DNA from: Streptomyces sp. JB150
Lineage (GTDB): Bacteria > Actinomycetota > Actinomycetes > Streptomycetales > Streptomycetaceae
Reading direction: 5' to 3'
Length of the DNA: 64,000 nt
Assembly: GCF_011193355.1 (NCBI RefSeq)
Contig: NZ_CP049780.1
Location: 1,029,803 to 1,093,802, forward strand
Below are positions 33,561 to 41,985 of this stretch, piece after piece. The stretch's first letter is position 1; each line of letters opens with the position of its first letter. The notes beneath the pieces were generated by a model, which saw nothing but the letters and a program-made list of their open reading frames with translations, ran no database searches and was not told the DNA's origin. The position numbers were made by a program, and so were the translations under genes.

Positions 33561-34898
33561 TCACGCGTAGCCGCGTACGGCTCCCGGCGCCACTGCCACC
33601 GCCGCCGCGACGGCCTCGGCCAGCGCGCCGGTCTCGGCCTCGGTGAGCCCGGAGACGGTGATCCGGATGCCGGGCGGCGCGCCGATCCGGAAGCGGGCGC
33701 CGGGGGCGACCGCCCAGCCCGCGTGCAGGAGGCGGGCGACGGCACCGGTCTCGTCGGGGACCGGGATCCACACGTTCATGCCGCTGCGTCCGTGCGCGGT
33801 GATGCCGCGGTCCGCGAGGGCGTCGACGAGGGCGTCCCGGCGCCGCCCGTACGCCGCCGCCACCGCGCGCGCGTCCACCGCGCCGTCGGTCCACAGCCGC
33901 ACCACCGCCCGCTGGGTGATCCGGCTGACCCAGCCGGGCCCGAGCCGCTGCCGGCCGCGCACCCGGTCGACGGTGACCGGGTCCCCGGTGAGCACGGCGA
34001 GCCGCAGGTCGGGGCCGTAGGCCTTGGCGACCGAGCGCACCATGGCCCAGTGGCGGGTGGTGCCGGCCAGGGGGTGCAGGGGGAGGTCGACGATCCGGTA
34101 CCCGTGGTCGTCCTCGATCAGCAGGGTCTCCGGGTGCTGCCGGAGCACGGACCGCAGAGCACGCGCGCGGGTGGCGGACACCGCGGCACCCGTGGGGTTC
34201 TGGGCCCGGTCGGTCACGATCAGGGCGCGGGCGCCCGCGGCGAGGGCGGCGCGGACGCCGTCGGGGAGCGGCCCGTCGTCGTCCACCCCGACGGGCAGCG
34301 TGCGCAGCCCGAGCGCCGGGACGAGGTCGAGCAGGCTGCCCCAGCCGGGGTCCTCGACGGCGACCGTGTCGCCCGGCTTCAGATGGGCGGCGAGGACGCG
34401 CTCGGTGGCGTCGAGGGACCCGGAGGTGACCGCGACGGGGCCGCCCGGCACGCCGTCGGCGTCCAGGTCGGCGCGGGCGATCCGCTCCAGCTCCGGCTCC
34501 ACCGCCGCCTCGTCGTAGAGCACCGGCTGCCGGTCGCTGTGCGCGGCCGCCGCGGCGAACGCCGCCGCCAGCGGGGGCAGCAGCGCCGGGTCGGGGTTGC
34601 CGGCGGCCACGTCGCGCACGCCTTCCGGCACCTCCACCCGGATGTACTCCCGTCCGGTCGTGGCCGGCGCGGCCCGCACCCGGCTGCCGCGACGGCCGTC
34701 GGTCTCGATGACCCCGCGTTCGCGCAGGATGCGGTACGCGGCCGCGACGGTGTTCGGGTTCACCCCGAGGCGTCGCGCCAACTCTCGCATGGGCGGCAGC
34801 AGTTGACCCGGTTGCAGGTCACCCTTCGCCACCGCCTCCTCGACGCTCGCGGAAATCTCCGCTGCGCGCCGCCCCCTGATCGGATATTCTCCTAGCAC
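33561..34898 (-). CDS. MocR-type regulator (GntR domain fused to aminotransferase)
   Basis: A 445-residue PLP-dependent regulator. A GntR winged helix (ISASVEEAVAKGDLQPGQLL, then LARRLGVNPNTVAAAYRILRERG, about 14-64) is fused to a fold-type I aminotransferase domain; the PLP Lys is in SVAKAYGPDLR, and DRAQNPTGA and EDDHGYR are cofactor contacts. MocR proteins usually control a divergent gene of B6 or amine metabolism, and here the divergent gene is a flavoprotein of the pyridoxamine-oxidase fold. GTG 34898 has CATAAT seven bases upstream, a leaderless promoter. Confidence 0.88.
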   Translation of the reverse strand: MLGEYPIRGRRAAEISASVEEAVAKGDLQPGQLLPPMRELARRLGVNPNTVAAAYRILRERGVIETDGRRGSRVRAAPATTGREYIRVEVPEGVRDVAAGNPDPALLPPLAAAFAAAAAHSDRQPVLYDEAAVEPELERIARADLDADGVPGGPVAVTSGSLDATERVLAAHLKPGDTVAVEDPGWGSLLDLVPALGLRTLPVGVDDDGPLPDGVRAALAAGARALIVTDRAQNPTGAAVSATRARALRSVLRQHPETLLIEDDHGYRIVDLPLHPLAGTTRHWAMVRSVAKAYGPDLRLAVLTGDPVTVDRVRGRQRLGPGWVSRITQRAVVRLWTDGAVDARAVAAAYGRRRDALVDALADRGITAHGRSGMNVWIPVPDETGAVARLLHAGWAVAPGARFRIGAPPGIRITVSGLTEAETGALAEAVAAAVAVAPGAVRGYA

Positions 34899-34905
34899 AA
34901 AGCCG

Positions 34906-34921
34906 ATTATGCACTAGTGCA
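34906..34921. promoter_or_regulatory. MocR operator and promoter between divergent genes
   Basis: TGCACTAGTGCA (34910-34921) is a perfect 12-bp palindrome. It overlaps the -10 box CATAAT of the MocR gene (minus strand, 34906-34911) and lies 14 bp before the ATG at 34935, so binding would affect both genes. Confidence 0.65.
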
Positions 34922-34934
34922 ATGGAGAGCGCCA

Positions 34935-35618
34935 ATGCAGGGGACCCAGCAGACGCCGTCACCGCCCGCCGCCTACACCCCCACCGACCGCACCGTCCCC
35001 ACGCGCTCCGCCGACCGCGCCTCGTACGACAGGGAGTTGGTGCACGCGATACTCGACGAGGGCTACGTCTGCCACCTCGGCTTCGTCCGCGACGGCGCCC
35101 CGGTGGTGCTCCCCACGCTCTACGGCCGCGTCGGCGAGCGGCTCTACGTGCACGGCTCCACCGGTTCGCGTCCGCTGAGGATGACCGGCAAGGCCGACCC
35201 GGGCCTTCCCGTCTGTCTCACGGTCACCCATGTCGACGCGCTCATCCTCGCCCGCTCGGCGTTCCACCACTCGATCAACTACCGCTCGGTGGTGGTGCAC
35301 GGCATCGCCCACGACGTGACCGACGCGGACGAGAAGCGCGAAGCCCTGGACGCCCTCGTGAACCACGTGGTGCCGGGCCGGGCGGCCGACTCCCGCCCCG
35401 CCAACAGGAAGGAACTCGCCGCCACCGCCGTCATCCGCCTCGACCTCGACGAGGTCTCCGCCAAGCTGCGCACCGGCGGAGTGAACGACGAGCCCGAGGA
35501 CCTCACCCTCCCGCACTGGGCGGGTGTCGTCCCCCTCCGCAAGGGCTACGACACCCCGGTCGGCGACCCCGCCCTGACCCCGGGCACACCACTGCCGGAG
35601 TACCTCGCGGCGCTGTGA
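34935..35618 (+). CDS. Pyridoxamine 5'-phosphate oxidase-fold flavoprotein
   Basis: A 227-residue split-barrel FMN protein of the NimA/PNPOx-like family. DRELVHAILDEGYVCHLGFVRDGAPVVLPTLYGRVGERLYVHGSTGSRPLRM is the flavin-binding opening, and SAFHHSINYRSVVVHGIAHDV follows. Members include nitroimidazole reductases and haem- or F420-binding relatives, so the substrate is open. ATG 34935 follows GGAGAGC. It is divergent from the MocR gene across a 12-bp palindrome and is its likely target. Confidence 0.82.
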   Translation: MQGTQQTPSPPAAYTPTDRTVPTRSADRASYDRELVHAILDEGYVCHLGFVRDGAPVVLPTLYGRVGERLYVHGSTGSRPLRMTGKADPGLPVCLTVTHVDALILARSAFHHSINYRSVVVHGIAHDVTDADEKREALDALVNHVVPGRAADSRPANRKELAATAVIRLDLDEVSAKLRTGGVNDEPEDLTLPHWAGVVPLRKGYDTPVGDPALTPGTPLPEYLAAL

Positions 35619-35925
35619 CGCGGCTGGGAGGGGGCGGTGGACGCCGAGCGGAATCGATCTCCCGACTGGGTGCGGTTCCACGCCGGGTGGGAAGCGGTCC
35701 GGCAGGGGCGGCTCACCGGCCGAGGGCGCGCTGGGCGTGCAGTACGGCAGCCGCGGGGTGGACGGTACGGCAGCCGCAGGCGGACGCACGGACGGCCGGG
35801 TGCGAGCCGAAGTCCGCGCGGACGATCAGGTGCCGGCCGGATTTCTGCGCGGACGGTCAGATGCGAGCCGAAGCCCCGCTCGAGTGTCCCGGCGCCAGAC
35901 AGTCCTCCGCGCGGACGCCCCGGCG
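35619..35925. other. 307-bp convergent intergenic region with repeats
   Basis: Lies between the flavoprotein and the EamA gene. It holds scattered copies of GCGCGGACG, two copies of TGCGAGCCGAAG (about 35800 and 35861), and a 31-bp tandem repeat listed separately. No gene is convincing. Confidence 0.5.
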
Positions 35926-35948
35926 TCAGACAGTCCTTTGCGCGGACG
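35889..35948. repeat. 31-bp tandem repeat at the 3' end of the EamA gene
   Basis: CCGGCGYCAGACAGTCCTYY followed by GCGCGGACG occurs at 35889-35917 and 35920-35948 (period 31). The second copy covers the last codons and stop of the EamA gene, so the first looks like a duplicated gene end. Confidence 0.7.
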
Positions 35949-36933
35949 GCTCCCGCTCCGCCTCCGGCCCGCCGCTCGCCACCGGCTGCGGGCCGCTCTT
36001 CGCGGGCGCCGAGGACTGCGCGATGAACGCGCCCGCCAGCACCATCGCACCGCCGGCCAGCTGCGGGGCGGACAGGTGCTCACCGAGCAGGACCCAGGCC
36101 AGCACGGTCGCGACGACCGCCTCAAGGCAGGCCACGACACCCGCGACCGGCGGAGACAGCCGCCGGACGGCCACCACACCGGTGACGTAGGCGACGACCG
36201 TGGCGACGAGCACGATCCAGCCGAGCAGCACCCAGGCCGCGACCGGGGTGCCGTCCATGCGCGCGGTGCCGCTCAGCACCGACCAGTCCATGCCCCAGGG
36301 CCGCGCCACGACGGTCAGCACGGCGGCGCCGACGAGCAGGCCGTAGGCGATGACGCCGAGCGGGTCGGGCGCGTCCTCTCCGGAGTCGCTGCCCTGGTCG
36401 GACAGGACGAAGTAGCCGACCTGGCAGCAGGCGGCGCCGAGCGCGAGCAGCAGGCCGAGCGCGTCGAAGCCGAGCCCCGCCCACACCTCCACGACACAGG
36501 CCAGCCCGCCGACCGCGAGCACCACCCCGAGCGCGGCGGCCCGGGTGACCGGCCGCCGCTGCACGAACCGCACCCAGCCGAGGACGAGAGCCGGCGCCAG
36601 GTACTCCACGAGCAGCGCGACCCCGACCGGGATGCGGGAGATCGCGGCAAAGTAGCAGGCCTGGACGCCTGCCACGGCGAGCAGTCCGAAACCCGCGAGC
36701 AACGCGGGGCGGCGGCGCAGCAGTGCCCGGTGCCGCACGGCGAGCGGCAGCATCACCAGGGCGGCGCCGGCCACGCGGAGCCACACCACGTGCAGCGGCT
36801 CGAGTCCGGCCTCGATCAGCGGCTTGGCCGCGACTCCGGACCCGCCGAACGCGACGGCCGAGACGAGCGCGAGACCGAGCCCGAGGCCCCTCCCGCGGCT
36901 GCCGTGACTGCTCTCAGACGTGTGCACCGGCAC
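35926..36933 (-). CDS. EamA/DMT-family transporter
   Basis: A 335-residue ten-helix transporter. The first repeat opens with GLGLGLALVSAVAFGGSGVAAKPLIEAGLEPLHVVWLRV, and the second ends VAYVTGVVAVRRLSPPVAGVVACLEAVVATVLAWVLLGEHL. It resembles threonine/amino-acid exporters of the RhaT/EamA group. GTG 36933 is the only start that keeps the whole first helix; no ribosome site is clear. The tail (APAKSGPQPVASGG..) is disordered and reaches into the tandem repeat. It may be co-transcribed with the Clp-N gene 46 bp upstream. Confidence 0.82.
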   Translation of the reverse strand: MPVHTSESSHGSRGRGLGLGLALVSAVAFGGSGVAAKPLIEAGLEPLHVVWLRVAGAALVMLPLAVRHRALLRRRPALLAGFGLLAVAGVQACYFAAISRIPVGVALLVEYLAPALVLGWVRFVQRRPVTRAAALGVVLAVGGLACVVEVWAGLGFDALGLLLALGAACCQVGYFVLSDQGSDSGEDAPDPLGVIAYGLLVGAAVLTVVARPWGMDWSVLSGTARMDGTPVAAWVLLGWIVLVATVVAYVTGVVAVRRLSPPVAGVVACLEAVVATVLAWVLLGEHLSAPQLAGGAMVLAGAFIAQSSAPAKSGPQPVASGGPEAEREPSAQRTV

Positions 36934-36979
36934 ATGATGGCAGGCGATGACATGAGCGTCACCCTCGATGACACCTGTC

Positions 36980-37579
36980 TCAACCGCTGGACGCGGGCGC
37001 GCCGTCGGGCCCACCCACCGGCCGGTCGTCCATCGGCCGGTCACCCGTCGGCCGGTCACCCACGGGCCGGTCGTCGAGCCGCGCCCGCAGCCCCACCACG
37101 TCCACCCCGGCCCGCCGCAGCACCTCGACCGCCCGCGCCCCGGGATCGGCGACGATCCCCGCGAGGAGATCGGTCCCGCACGCCCGGCCGTCACCGCGCC
37201 CCACGGCCCGCCCGCAGGCGTGCGCCAGCGCCGCCACGGCGACCGGCGACCAGCCGGCCGGGCCGGGGACCGCGGGCGCGGCGCCGGAGTCCTCGACACT
37301 GCCCTGCCAGCGCAGGCCGTAGCCGATGCTGCGCTGCACCAGATAGCCGAGGAGCCGGGCGAGCTGCGGCCCGCCGTCGAGGAGGGCGCGCACCTCGGGG
37401 TCGTACTCCAGCAGCGAGTGGAGCAGATGCGCGGTGTCGGTCTGCCGGTCCCCGTCCCGCACGGCCCGGCGGCGGGCAGCGGTGAGCACCGAGGCCAGCT
37501 CGGCGCCGAAGCCGGCATCGTCGTCCACGTGGTGGGTGCCCTGGTCGTGGCCGGGCCGCCGGAGATTACGGGGTCGCAC
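36980..37579 (-). CDS. Orphan Clp N-terminal (Clp-R) domain protein
   Basis: A 199-residue protein with two Clp-N repeats and no ATPase domain: FGAELASVLTAARRRAVRDGDRQTDTAHLLHSLLEYDPEVRALL and VAALAHACGRAVGRGDGRACGTDLLAGIVADPGARAVEVLRRAGVD. In ClpC/ClpA this domain binds adaptors and substrates, so an adaptor or decoy role is possible. The C-terminus has four DRP(V/T/M)(G/D)-type repeats encoded by 15-bp DNA repeats. GTG 37579 follows GGGTGGGGGAT. Confidence 0.72.
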   Translation of the reverse strand: MRPRNLRRPGHDQGTHHVDDDAGFGAELASVLTAARRRAVRDGDRQTDTAHLLHSLLEYDPEVRALLDGGPQLARLLGYLVQRSIGYGLRWQGSVEDSGAAPAVPGPAGWSPVAVAALAHACGRAVGRGDGRACGTDLLAGIVADPGARAVEVLRRAGVDVVGLRARLDDRPVGDRPTGDRPMDDRPVGGPDGAPASSG

Positions 37580-37741
37580 ATCCCCCACCCCATCAGTCGC
37601 CGGGGATCGGGACATCCTCGGCGGGATGCATTTGTGCGTCCCACACAGAGCGGACATCACCGGCCGGCATCTCCTCCCTACGGATGAGATCACGCCGTAT
37701 CCGTTCCAGGGGCGCGCGCCGCCTTGCCGTGCGCCGGGAGG

Positions 37742-38398
37742 TCAGTCCTCGTCGGCGAGGATCAGATACAGCTTCTTGCGGGCGTCGTTGACGACCCCCA
37801 GCGCCTTCTCGCGCTGCTCGGGCGTGCCGGTCTTCCAGACCTGGGAGAAGGCCTCCATCAGACCGATCCCGGCCTGGCGGACGTCGTTCAGCGCCTCCCA
37901 GTCGATCCCGCGCGAGGCCTCTTCCCAGGGGGCGTCGGGGCCCTCCTCGGCCGCCGCGCGGCCCGCCTCGGTGAGCGAGAACAGCTTCTTGCCGCCCTCG
38001 GTCTCACTGGAGATCAAGCCCTCGTCCTCCAGCAGCTGCAGGGTGGGGTAGACCGAGCCGGGGCTCGGCTTCCACGCGCCGCCGCTGCGCTCGGCGATCT
38101 CCTGGATCATCTCGTAGCCGTGCATCGGCCGGTCCTTCAGCAGGGCCAGGATCGAGGCGCGTACGTCACCTCGCCGTGCCCTGCCGCGCGGTCCCCCGCG
38201 CCCTCGCGGACCCCAGGGGCCCGCACCGAAGCCCGGCCCGCCGAAACCGGGGCCACCCGGCCCGAAGGGACCGAAGGCGGCGCGCCGCCCCTCGGACCCG
38301 CCACCGAGCCCGGCACCGAATCCACCGAAACCTCCGAAACCACCTCGGCCGTGACGGCCGGGACCACCGTGTCCACGCTCGAATTCGTGGGTACGCAT
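37742..38398 (-). CDS. PadR-family regulator with glycine-rich N-terminus
   Basis: A 218-residue regulator. Residues 9-75 are Gly/Phe/Pro/Arg-rich (GGFGGFGGFGAGLGGG, then GRGGPRGRARR), followed by a PadR winged helix: VRASILALLKDRPMHGYEMIQEIAERSGGAWKPSPGSVYPTLQLLEDEGLI (78-128) and the wing ETEGGKKLFSLTEAG. The C-terminal dimerisation helices follow. PadR proteins usually repress stress or efflux genes and themselves. A 25-bp inverted repeat lies 56-80 bp upstream of ATG 38398. Confidence 0.85.
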   Translation of the reverse strand: MRTHEFERGHGGPGRHGRGGFGGFGGFGAGLGGGSEGRRAAFGPFGPGGPGFGGPGFGAGPWGPRGRGGPRGRARRGDVRASILALLKDRPMHGYEMIQEIAERSGGAWKPSPGSVYPTLQLLEDEGLISSETEGGKKLFSLTEAGRAAAEEGPDAPWEEASRGIDWEALNDVRQAGIGLMEAFSQVWKTGTPEQREKALGVVNDARKKLYLILADED

Positions 38399-38453
38399 GG
38401 CGATCACTCCATTCAATCGTCGATCCCTCATGATCATTCTCTGATCTGTCGCG

Positions 38454-38478
38454 TATCGTTCGCGATGCTTCAACGATA
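38454..38478. promoter_or_regulatory. Inverted repeat upstream of the PadR gene
   Basis: TATCGTT (38454-38460) and AACGATA (38472-38478) are perfect arms with an 11-bp spacer; CGATATATCG, a second palindrome, overlaps the right arm (38475-38484). A likely PadR autoregulatory operator. Confidence 0.65.
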
Positions 38479-38575
38479 TATCGGTACAGTCGGTACGACA
38501 ACCCCCGAGCCGGCACGACAAGCCCTCCGCCCGATGCGGTCCCGCGCAAATCGGTCCAGCACTCCCCGATTGGCC

Positions 38576-38605
38576 TTGGTCCGCGGCTCCACCGGCCCCT
38601 AGCGT
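38576..38605 (+). promoter_or_regulatory. Promoter of the phzF-like gene (leaderless)
   Basis: TTGGTC (38576-38581), an 18-bp spacer, and TAGCGT (38600-38605) seven bases before ATG 38613. Both hexamers fit the principal Streptomyces sigma factor. Confidence 0.7.
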
Positions 38606-38612
38606 CACCACC

Positions 38613-39422
38613 ATGCGCATTCGAATCGTCGACGCCTTCACCGACCGCCCCTTCGCCGGCAACCCGGCCGGAGTGCTGCTCCTCGACACCTTCCCGGACG
38701 ACGCCTGGCTGCAGAACGTGGCCATGGAGGTCAACCACGCGGAGACGGCCTTCGCGCACCGCCTGCCCGAGGGCGGGGAGGCCGACTGGGCACTGCGCTG
38801 GTTCACCCCGGTCGCCGAGGTCGACCTGTGCGGCCACGCCACCCTGGCAACCGCCCATGTGCTCGCCACCACCGGCGCCCACGAAGGCCGAGTGCGCTTC
38901 GCCACCCGCAGCGGCGTCCTGATCGCCACTCCCCACGAGGACGGCTCGATCACCCTGGACTTCCCGACCGCCCCGCTCAGCCCCGCCGAGATCCCGGACG
39001 GGGTCGCCGGCGCCCTGGGCGCCGAGCCGCGCGCCGCCTTCGACACCGGGCCGCACGTGGGCGACCTGCTGCTCGAACTCGCCGACGAGAAGACGGTGCT
39101 CGCCCTGGAGCCCGACCACAGGGCGCTCGCCGCGTACTCCCGCCGCGGCGTCATCGCGACCGCCCGCGCAGACGATCCGTCCCGCGGCTACGACTTCGTC
39201 TCCCGCTGCTTCTTCCCCAGCCTCGGCATCGACGAGGACCCGGTGACCGGCAGCGCCCACACCGCGCTGGCCCCGTTCTGGTCCGAGCGCCTCGGCCGCC
39301 CCGCCCTCACCGGCCTGCAGGCCTCGCCGCGCTCCGGCCGGGTCCACGTCGAACTGCGCGGCGACCGCACCCTGCTCGGCGGCCACGCGGTCACCGTGAT
39401 CGAGGGCGACCTGCACGCCTGA
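38613..39422 (+). CDS. PhzF-family isomerase/epimerase
   Basis: A 269-residue protein of the PhzF/diaminopimelate-epimerase-like fold. Catalytic Glu44 lies in NHAETAFA; RWFTPVAEVDLCGHATLATAH and DEDPVTGSAHTALAPFW are the two conserved loops of the family. PhzF isomerises a phenazine precursor, but no phenazine genes are near, so this is a general family member of unknown substrate. The start is fixed by a leaderless promoter. A perfect 16-bp hairpin follows the stop. Confidence 0.85.
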   Translation: MRIRIVDAFTDRPFAGNPAGVLLLDTFPDDAWLQNVAMEVNHAETAFAHRLPEGGEADWALRWFTPVAEVDLCGHATLATAHVLATTGAHEGRVRFATRSGVLIATPHEDGSITLDFPTAPLSPAEIPDGVAGALGAEPRAAFDTGPHVGDLLLELADEKTVLALEPDHRALAAYSRRGVIATARADDPSRGYDFVSRCFFPSLGIDEDPVTGSAHTALAPFWSERLGRPALTGLQASPRSGRVHVELRGDRTLLGGHAVTVIEGDLHA

Positions 39423-39447
39423 GCGACACCGAGCGGCGCCGGCCGCC

Positions 39448-39493
39448 GTGGCCGACCGCCTGACCGGCGGCCGCAGCTCAGGCGGTCGGCCAC
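39448..39493. terminator. Perfect 16-bp hairpin between convergent genes
   Basis: GTGGCCGACCGCCTGA (39448-39463) and TCAGGCGGTCGGCCAC (39478-39493) are exactly complementary, with a 14-nt loop. It would terminate phzF (plus) and the CPBP gene (minus). The right arm is a copy of the CPBP gene end (see repeats). Confidence 0.8.
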
Positions 39494-39577
39494 CGTCGCT
39501 CAAGCGGTCGGCAACATCCGCGAAGACGATCGCCGGCAGCCGCGCAGGCAGCCGGCCACCGCCGCTCAGGCGGTCGG
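39476..39577. repeat. Three copies of the CPBP gene-end sequence
   Basis: GCTCAGGCGGTCGGC at 39476-39490 and 39563-39577 and GCTCAAGCGGTCGGC at 39498-39512. The rightmost copy is the real end (…ProThrAla stop) of the CPBP gene. Confidence 0.65.
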
Positions 39578-40366
39578 CAGCCAGTCCACCTTGCCCGCCA
39601 GCAGCGCGTAGCCCACGAACGCCCCGATGTCGAGCAGCGAGTGCGCCACCACCAGGGGGCCCACCCGCCCCCAGCGCCGGTACAGGTGGACGAAGACGAC
39701 GCCCATCACCAGGTTCCCGATGAACCCGCCGATCCCCTGATAGAGGTGGTACGAGCCGCGCAGCAGCGCGCTGCCCATCAGCGCGCTCCCGGGCGACCAC
39801 CCCAACCGGCTCAGCCGGCGCAGCAGGTAGCCGACGACGATGACCTCTTCCAGTACGGCGTTCTGCACCGCCGAGAGGATCAGCACCGGGTACTTCCACC
39901 ACACGTCCGGCAGCGCCTCGGGCACCACGGTCAGGTTGAAACCGAGGCCCCGCGCGGCGAGGTAGAAGGCGATGCCCGTACTGCCGATCACGGCGGCGAT
40001 CGCCGCACCGCGCCCGAGGTCGGGCCAGGGCCGGGTGCGGTCGAAGCCGAGGGTGCGCAGGCTCTCCCCCTCGCGCAGCAGGAAGTGCGCGACGAGGGCG
40101 ACGGGCACCAGCGCGGTCGTGATGCCGAACAGCTGCCAGGCCAGGTCGAGCCACGGGCGGCCGGGCGCGGCCGAGGCGTTCAGGGTGGCTGCCTGATCCT
40201 TGAGGCCGCCCGGCCGCGTCACCGAGCCGATGAAGCTGATCAGCGCGGAGACTCCGCTGGCACCCAGTGACAGGGCCAGCACCAGTACCGTCTCGTCCCG
40301 CAGCACCCGCCGCCGCGGCCGCTCCGCCGACGAGGCCCCCGCCACCGCACCCGCCTCGCCCTGCAC
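39566..40366 (-). CDS. CPBP-family intramembrane metalloprotease
   Basis: A 266-residue membrane protein with about eight helices of the CAAX-prenyl-protease-like/bacteriocin-processing (CPBP, ABI) family. Motif 1 is NAVLEEVIVVGYLLRRL (EE; the usual Arg four residues on is displaced), motif 2 SYHLYQGIGGF (His) and motif 3 VAHSLLDIGAF (His). These residues bind zinc inside the membrane. Target unknown. GTG 40366 follows GGGAGG. Confidence 0.8.
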   Translation of the reverse strand: MQGEAGAVAGASSAERPRRRVLRDETVLVLALSLGASGVSALISFIGSVTRPGGLKDQAATLNASAAPGRPWLDLAWQLFGITTALVPVALVAHFLLREGESLRTLGFDRTRPWPDLGRGAAIAAVIGSTGIAFYLAARGLGFNLTVVPEALPDVWWKYPVLILSAVQNAVLEEVIVVGYLLRRLSRLGWSPGSALMGSALLRGSYHLYQGIGGFIGNLVMGVVFVHLYRRWGRVGPLVVAHSLLDIGAFVGYALLAGKVDWLPTA

Positions 40367-40446
40367 CCTGCCTCCCGATGCCTCACGGCCCGCCCTCCGG
40401 CCGTGGCGGATCCGAGACAGAGCTTACGAACCAGGCGCCCTCCGGT

Positions 40447-41985
40447 TCACCGGCCCCCTCGTGCGACACCGCCGCCCGTGGGCACCGGCTCCGGCAGCCC
40501 CACCGGCCACAGGTGCACCGGGTCGCCCGCACGCATGAGTTCGGCGTACCGCCGGGTCGTCGCGGCCAGCGCGGCCGGCCGCGACAGCCCCGCCTCCAGC
40601 GCCTGGTGGAACGTGGCGACCTGCCAGGACGCCCCGTTGACCCGCCGGCGGCACCGCTCCTCGATCACCCCGAGGTACAGATCCCGGTCCGCCGGTTCGA
40701 CGCCCCACGCGTCCAGCCCCGCCTCGGCCAGCGGGAGCAGTTCGTCGCGGACGAGGCTCACCGCGTCGACCTCGGCCAGCCCGCCGTTGCGTCCGCGCGG
40801 CCACTCGAACCGCGCGTCGATGCCGTACCGGCAGGCCGCGTCGAAGTTGGCGGCGGCCGTCTCGAAGGGCAGCCGGGTCCACAGCGGCTTGGCCTCCTCG
40901 GCCAGGGCCCGGACCAGGCCGTAGTAGAAGGCCGCGTTCGCCACGACGTCCGTCACGGTCGGCCCGGCCGGCAGCACCCGGTTCTCCACCCGCAGATGCG
41001 GCATGCCGTCGGCGACGTCGTACACCGGCCGGTTCCAGCGGTAGACCGTGCCGTTGTGCAGCACCAGCTCGGACAGGGCCGGTATGCCGCCCGCGTCCAG
41101 GACGTCCAGCGGTTCCTCGTCGTCACAGATCGGCAGCAGCGCCGGGAAGTAGCGCAGGTTCTCCTCGAACAGGTCGTACGCCGAGGAGATCCACCGCTCC
41201 CCGAACCAGGTCCGCGGCCGCACCCCCTGCGCCTGCAGCTCGGGCGGGCGGGTGTCGGTGGACTGCTGGAACAGCGGCGGCCGGGACTCGCGCCACAGCT
41301 CCCGGCCGAACAGGAAGGGCGAGTTGGCACCTACGGCTATCTGCGCGGCCGACGCCGCCTGCGCGGCGTTCCACACGTCGGCGAACCGGTCCGGAGTGAC
41401 CTGCAGATGCAGCTGCACCGAGGTGCAGGCGGCCTCCGGCGTGATGGACCGCGCGGTGCAGACCAGGTGCTCCACACCCTCGATGTCGAGCGTGAAGTCC
41501 TCTCCGCGCGCGGCCACGATCTGATCGTTCAGCAGCGTGTAGCGGTCGACGTCGGAGAGGTTCGAGGAGACCAGATCGTCGCGTTCCAGGGTCGGCAGAA
41601 TGCCGATCATCACGATTCCCGCGTCCACCTCACCGGCTTTCCGGTGCGCATACGCCAGCGAGGTGCGCAGTTCCTCGGCCAGCCGGTCGAATACCCGCCC
41701 ACCGAGCCGGTGGGGAGTGACGTTGACCTCCAGATTGAACATGGCGAGTTCCGTTTGGAAATCCCGGCTGGCGATCCTTTCGAGTACTTGACCGTTCAGC
41801 ATTCTCGGCATGCCGTCGGCGCCCGCGAGATTCAGCTCGATCTCCAGACCCATCAGATTCTTGGGCCGGTCGAACCTCTTCTCCTCCAAGAGCCGCTCCA
41901 GGCCCCTGAGGCACTTGTGGAGCTTGTCGCGATACCGCTGCCGATCGGACAGGTCGAACGCGCCTGCCACGACCTTCTCCCCCAT
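40447..41985 (-). CDS. GCS2-type glutamate-cysteine ligase-like enzyme
   Basis: A 512-residue carboxylate-amine ligase of the GCS2 family. NLMGLEIELNLAGADGMPRMLN is the substrate Glu/Asp-rich start, FQTELAMFNLEVNVTPHRLGG the second motif, and ITPEAACTSVQLHLQVTP the third (metal-binding residues). Members make gamma-glutamyl compounds; actinomycetes use mycothiol, so a role in ergothioneine or another gamma-glutamyl product is possible. No egtB/C/D genes are adjacent. ATG 41985 follows AGGAGG. Confidence 0.8.
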   Translation of the reverse strand: MGEKVVAGAFDLSDRQRYRDKLHKCLRGLERLLEEKRFDRPKNLMGLEIELNLAGADGMPRMLNGQVLERIASRDFQTELAMFNLEVNVTPHRLGGRVFDRLAEELRTSLAYAHRKAGEVDAGIVMIGILPTLERDDLVSSNLSDVDRYTLLNDQIVAARGEDFTLDIEGVEHLVCTARSITPEAACTSVQLHLQVTPDRFADVWNAAQAASAAQIAVGANSPFLFGRELWRESRPPLFQQSTDTRPPELQAQGVRPRTWFGERWISSAYDLFEENLRYFPALLPICDDEEPLDVLDAGGIPALSELVLHNGTVYRWNRPVYDVADGMPHLRVENRVLPAGPTVTDVVANAAFYYGLVRALAEEAKPLWTRLPFETAAANFDAACRYGIDARFEWPRGRNGGLAEVDAVSLVRDELLPLAEAGLDAWGVEPADRDLYLGVIEERCRRRVNGASWQVATFHQALEAGLSRPAALAATTRRYAELMRAGDPVHLWPVGLPEPVPTGGGVARGGR

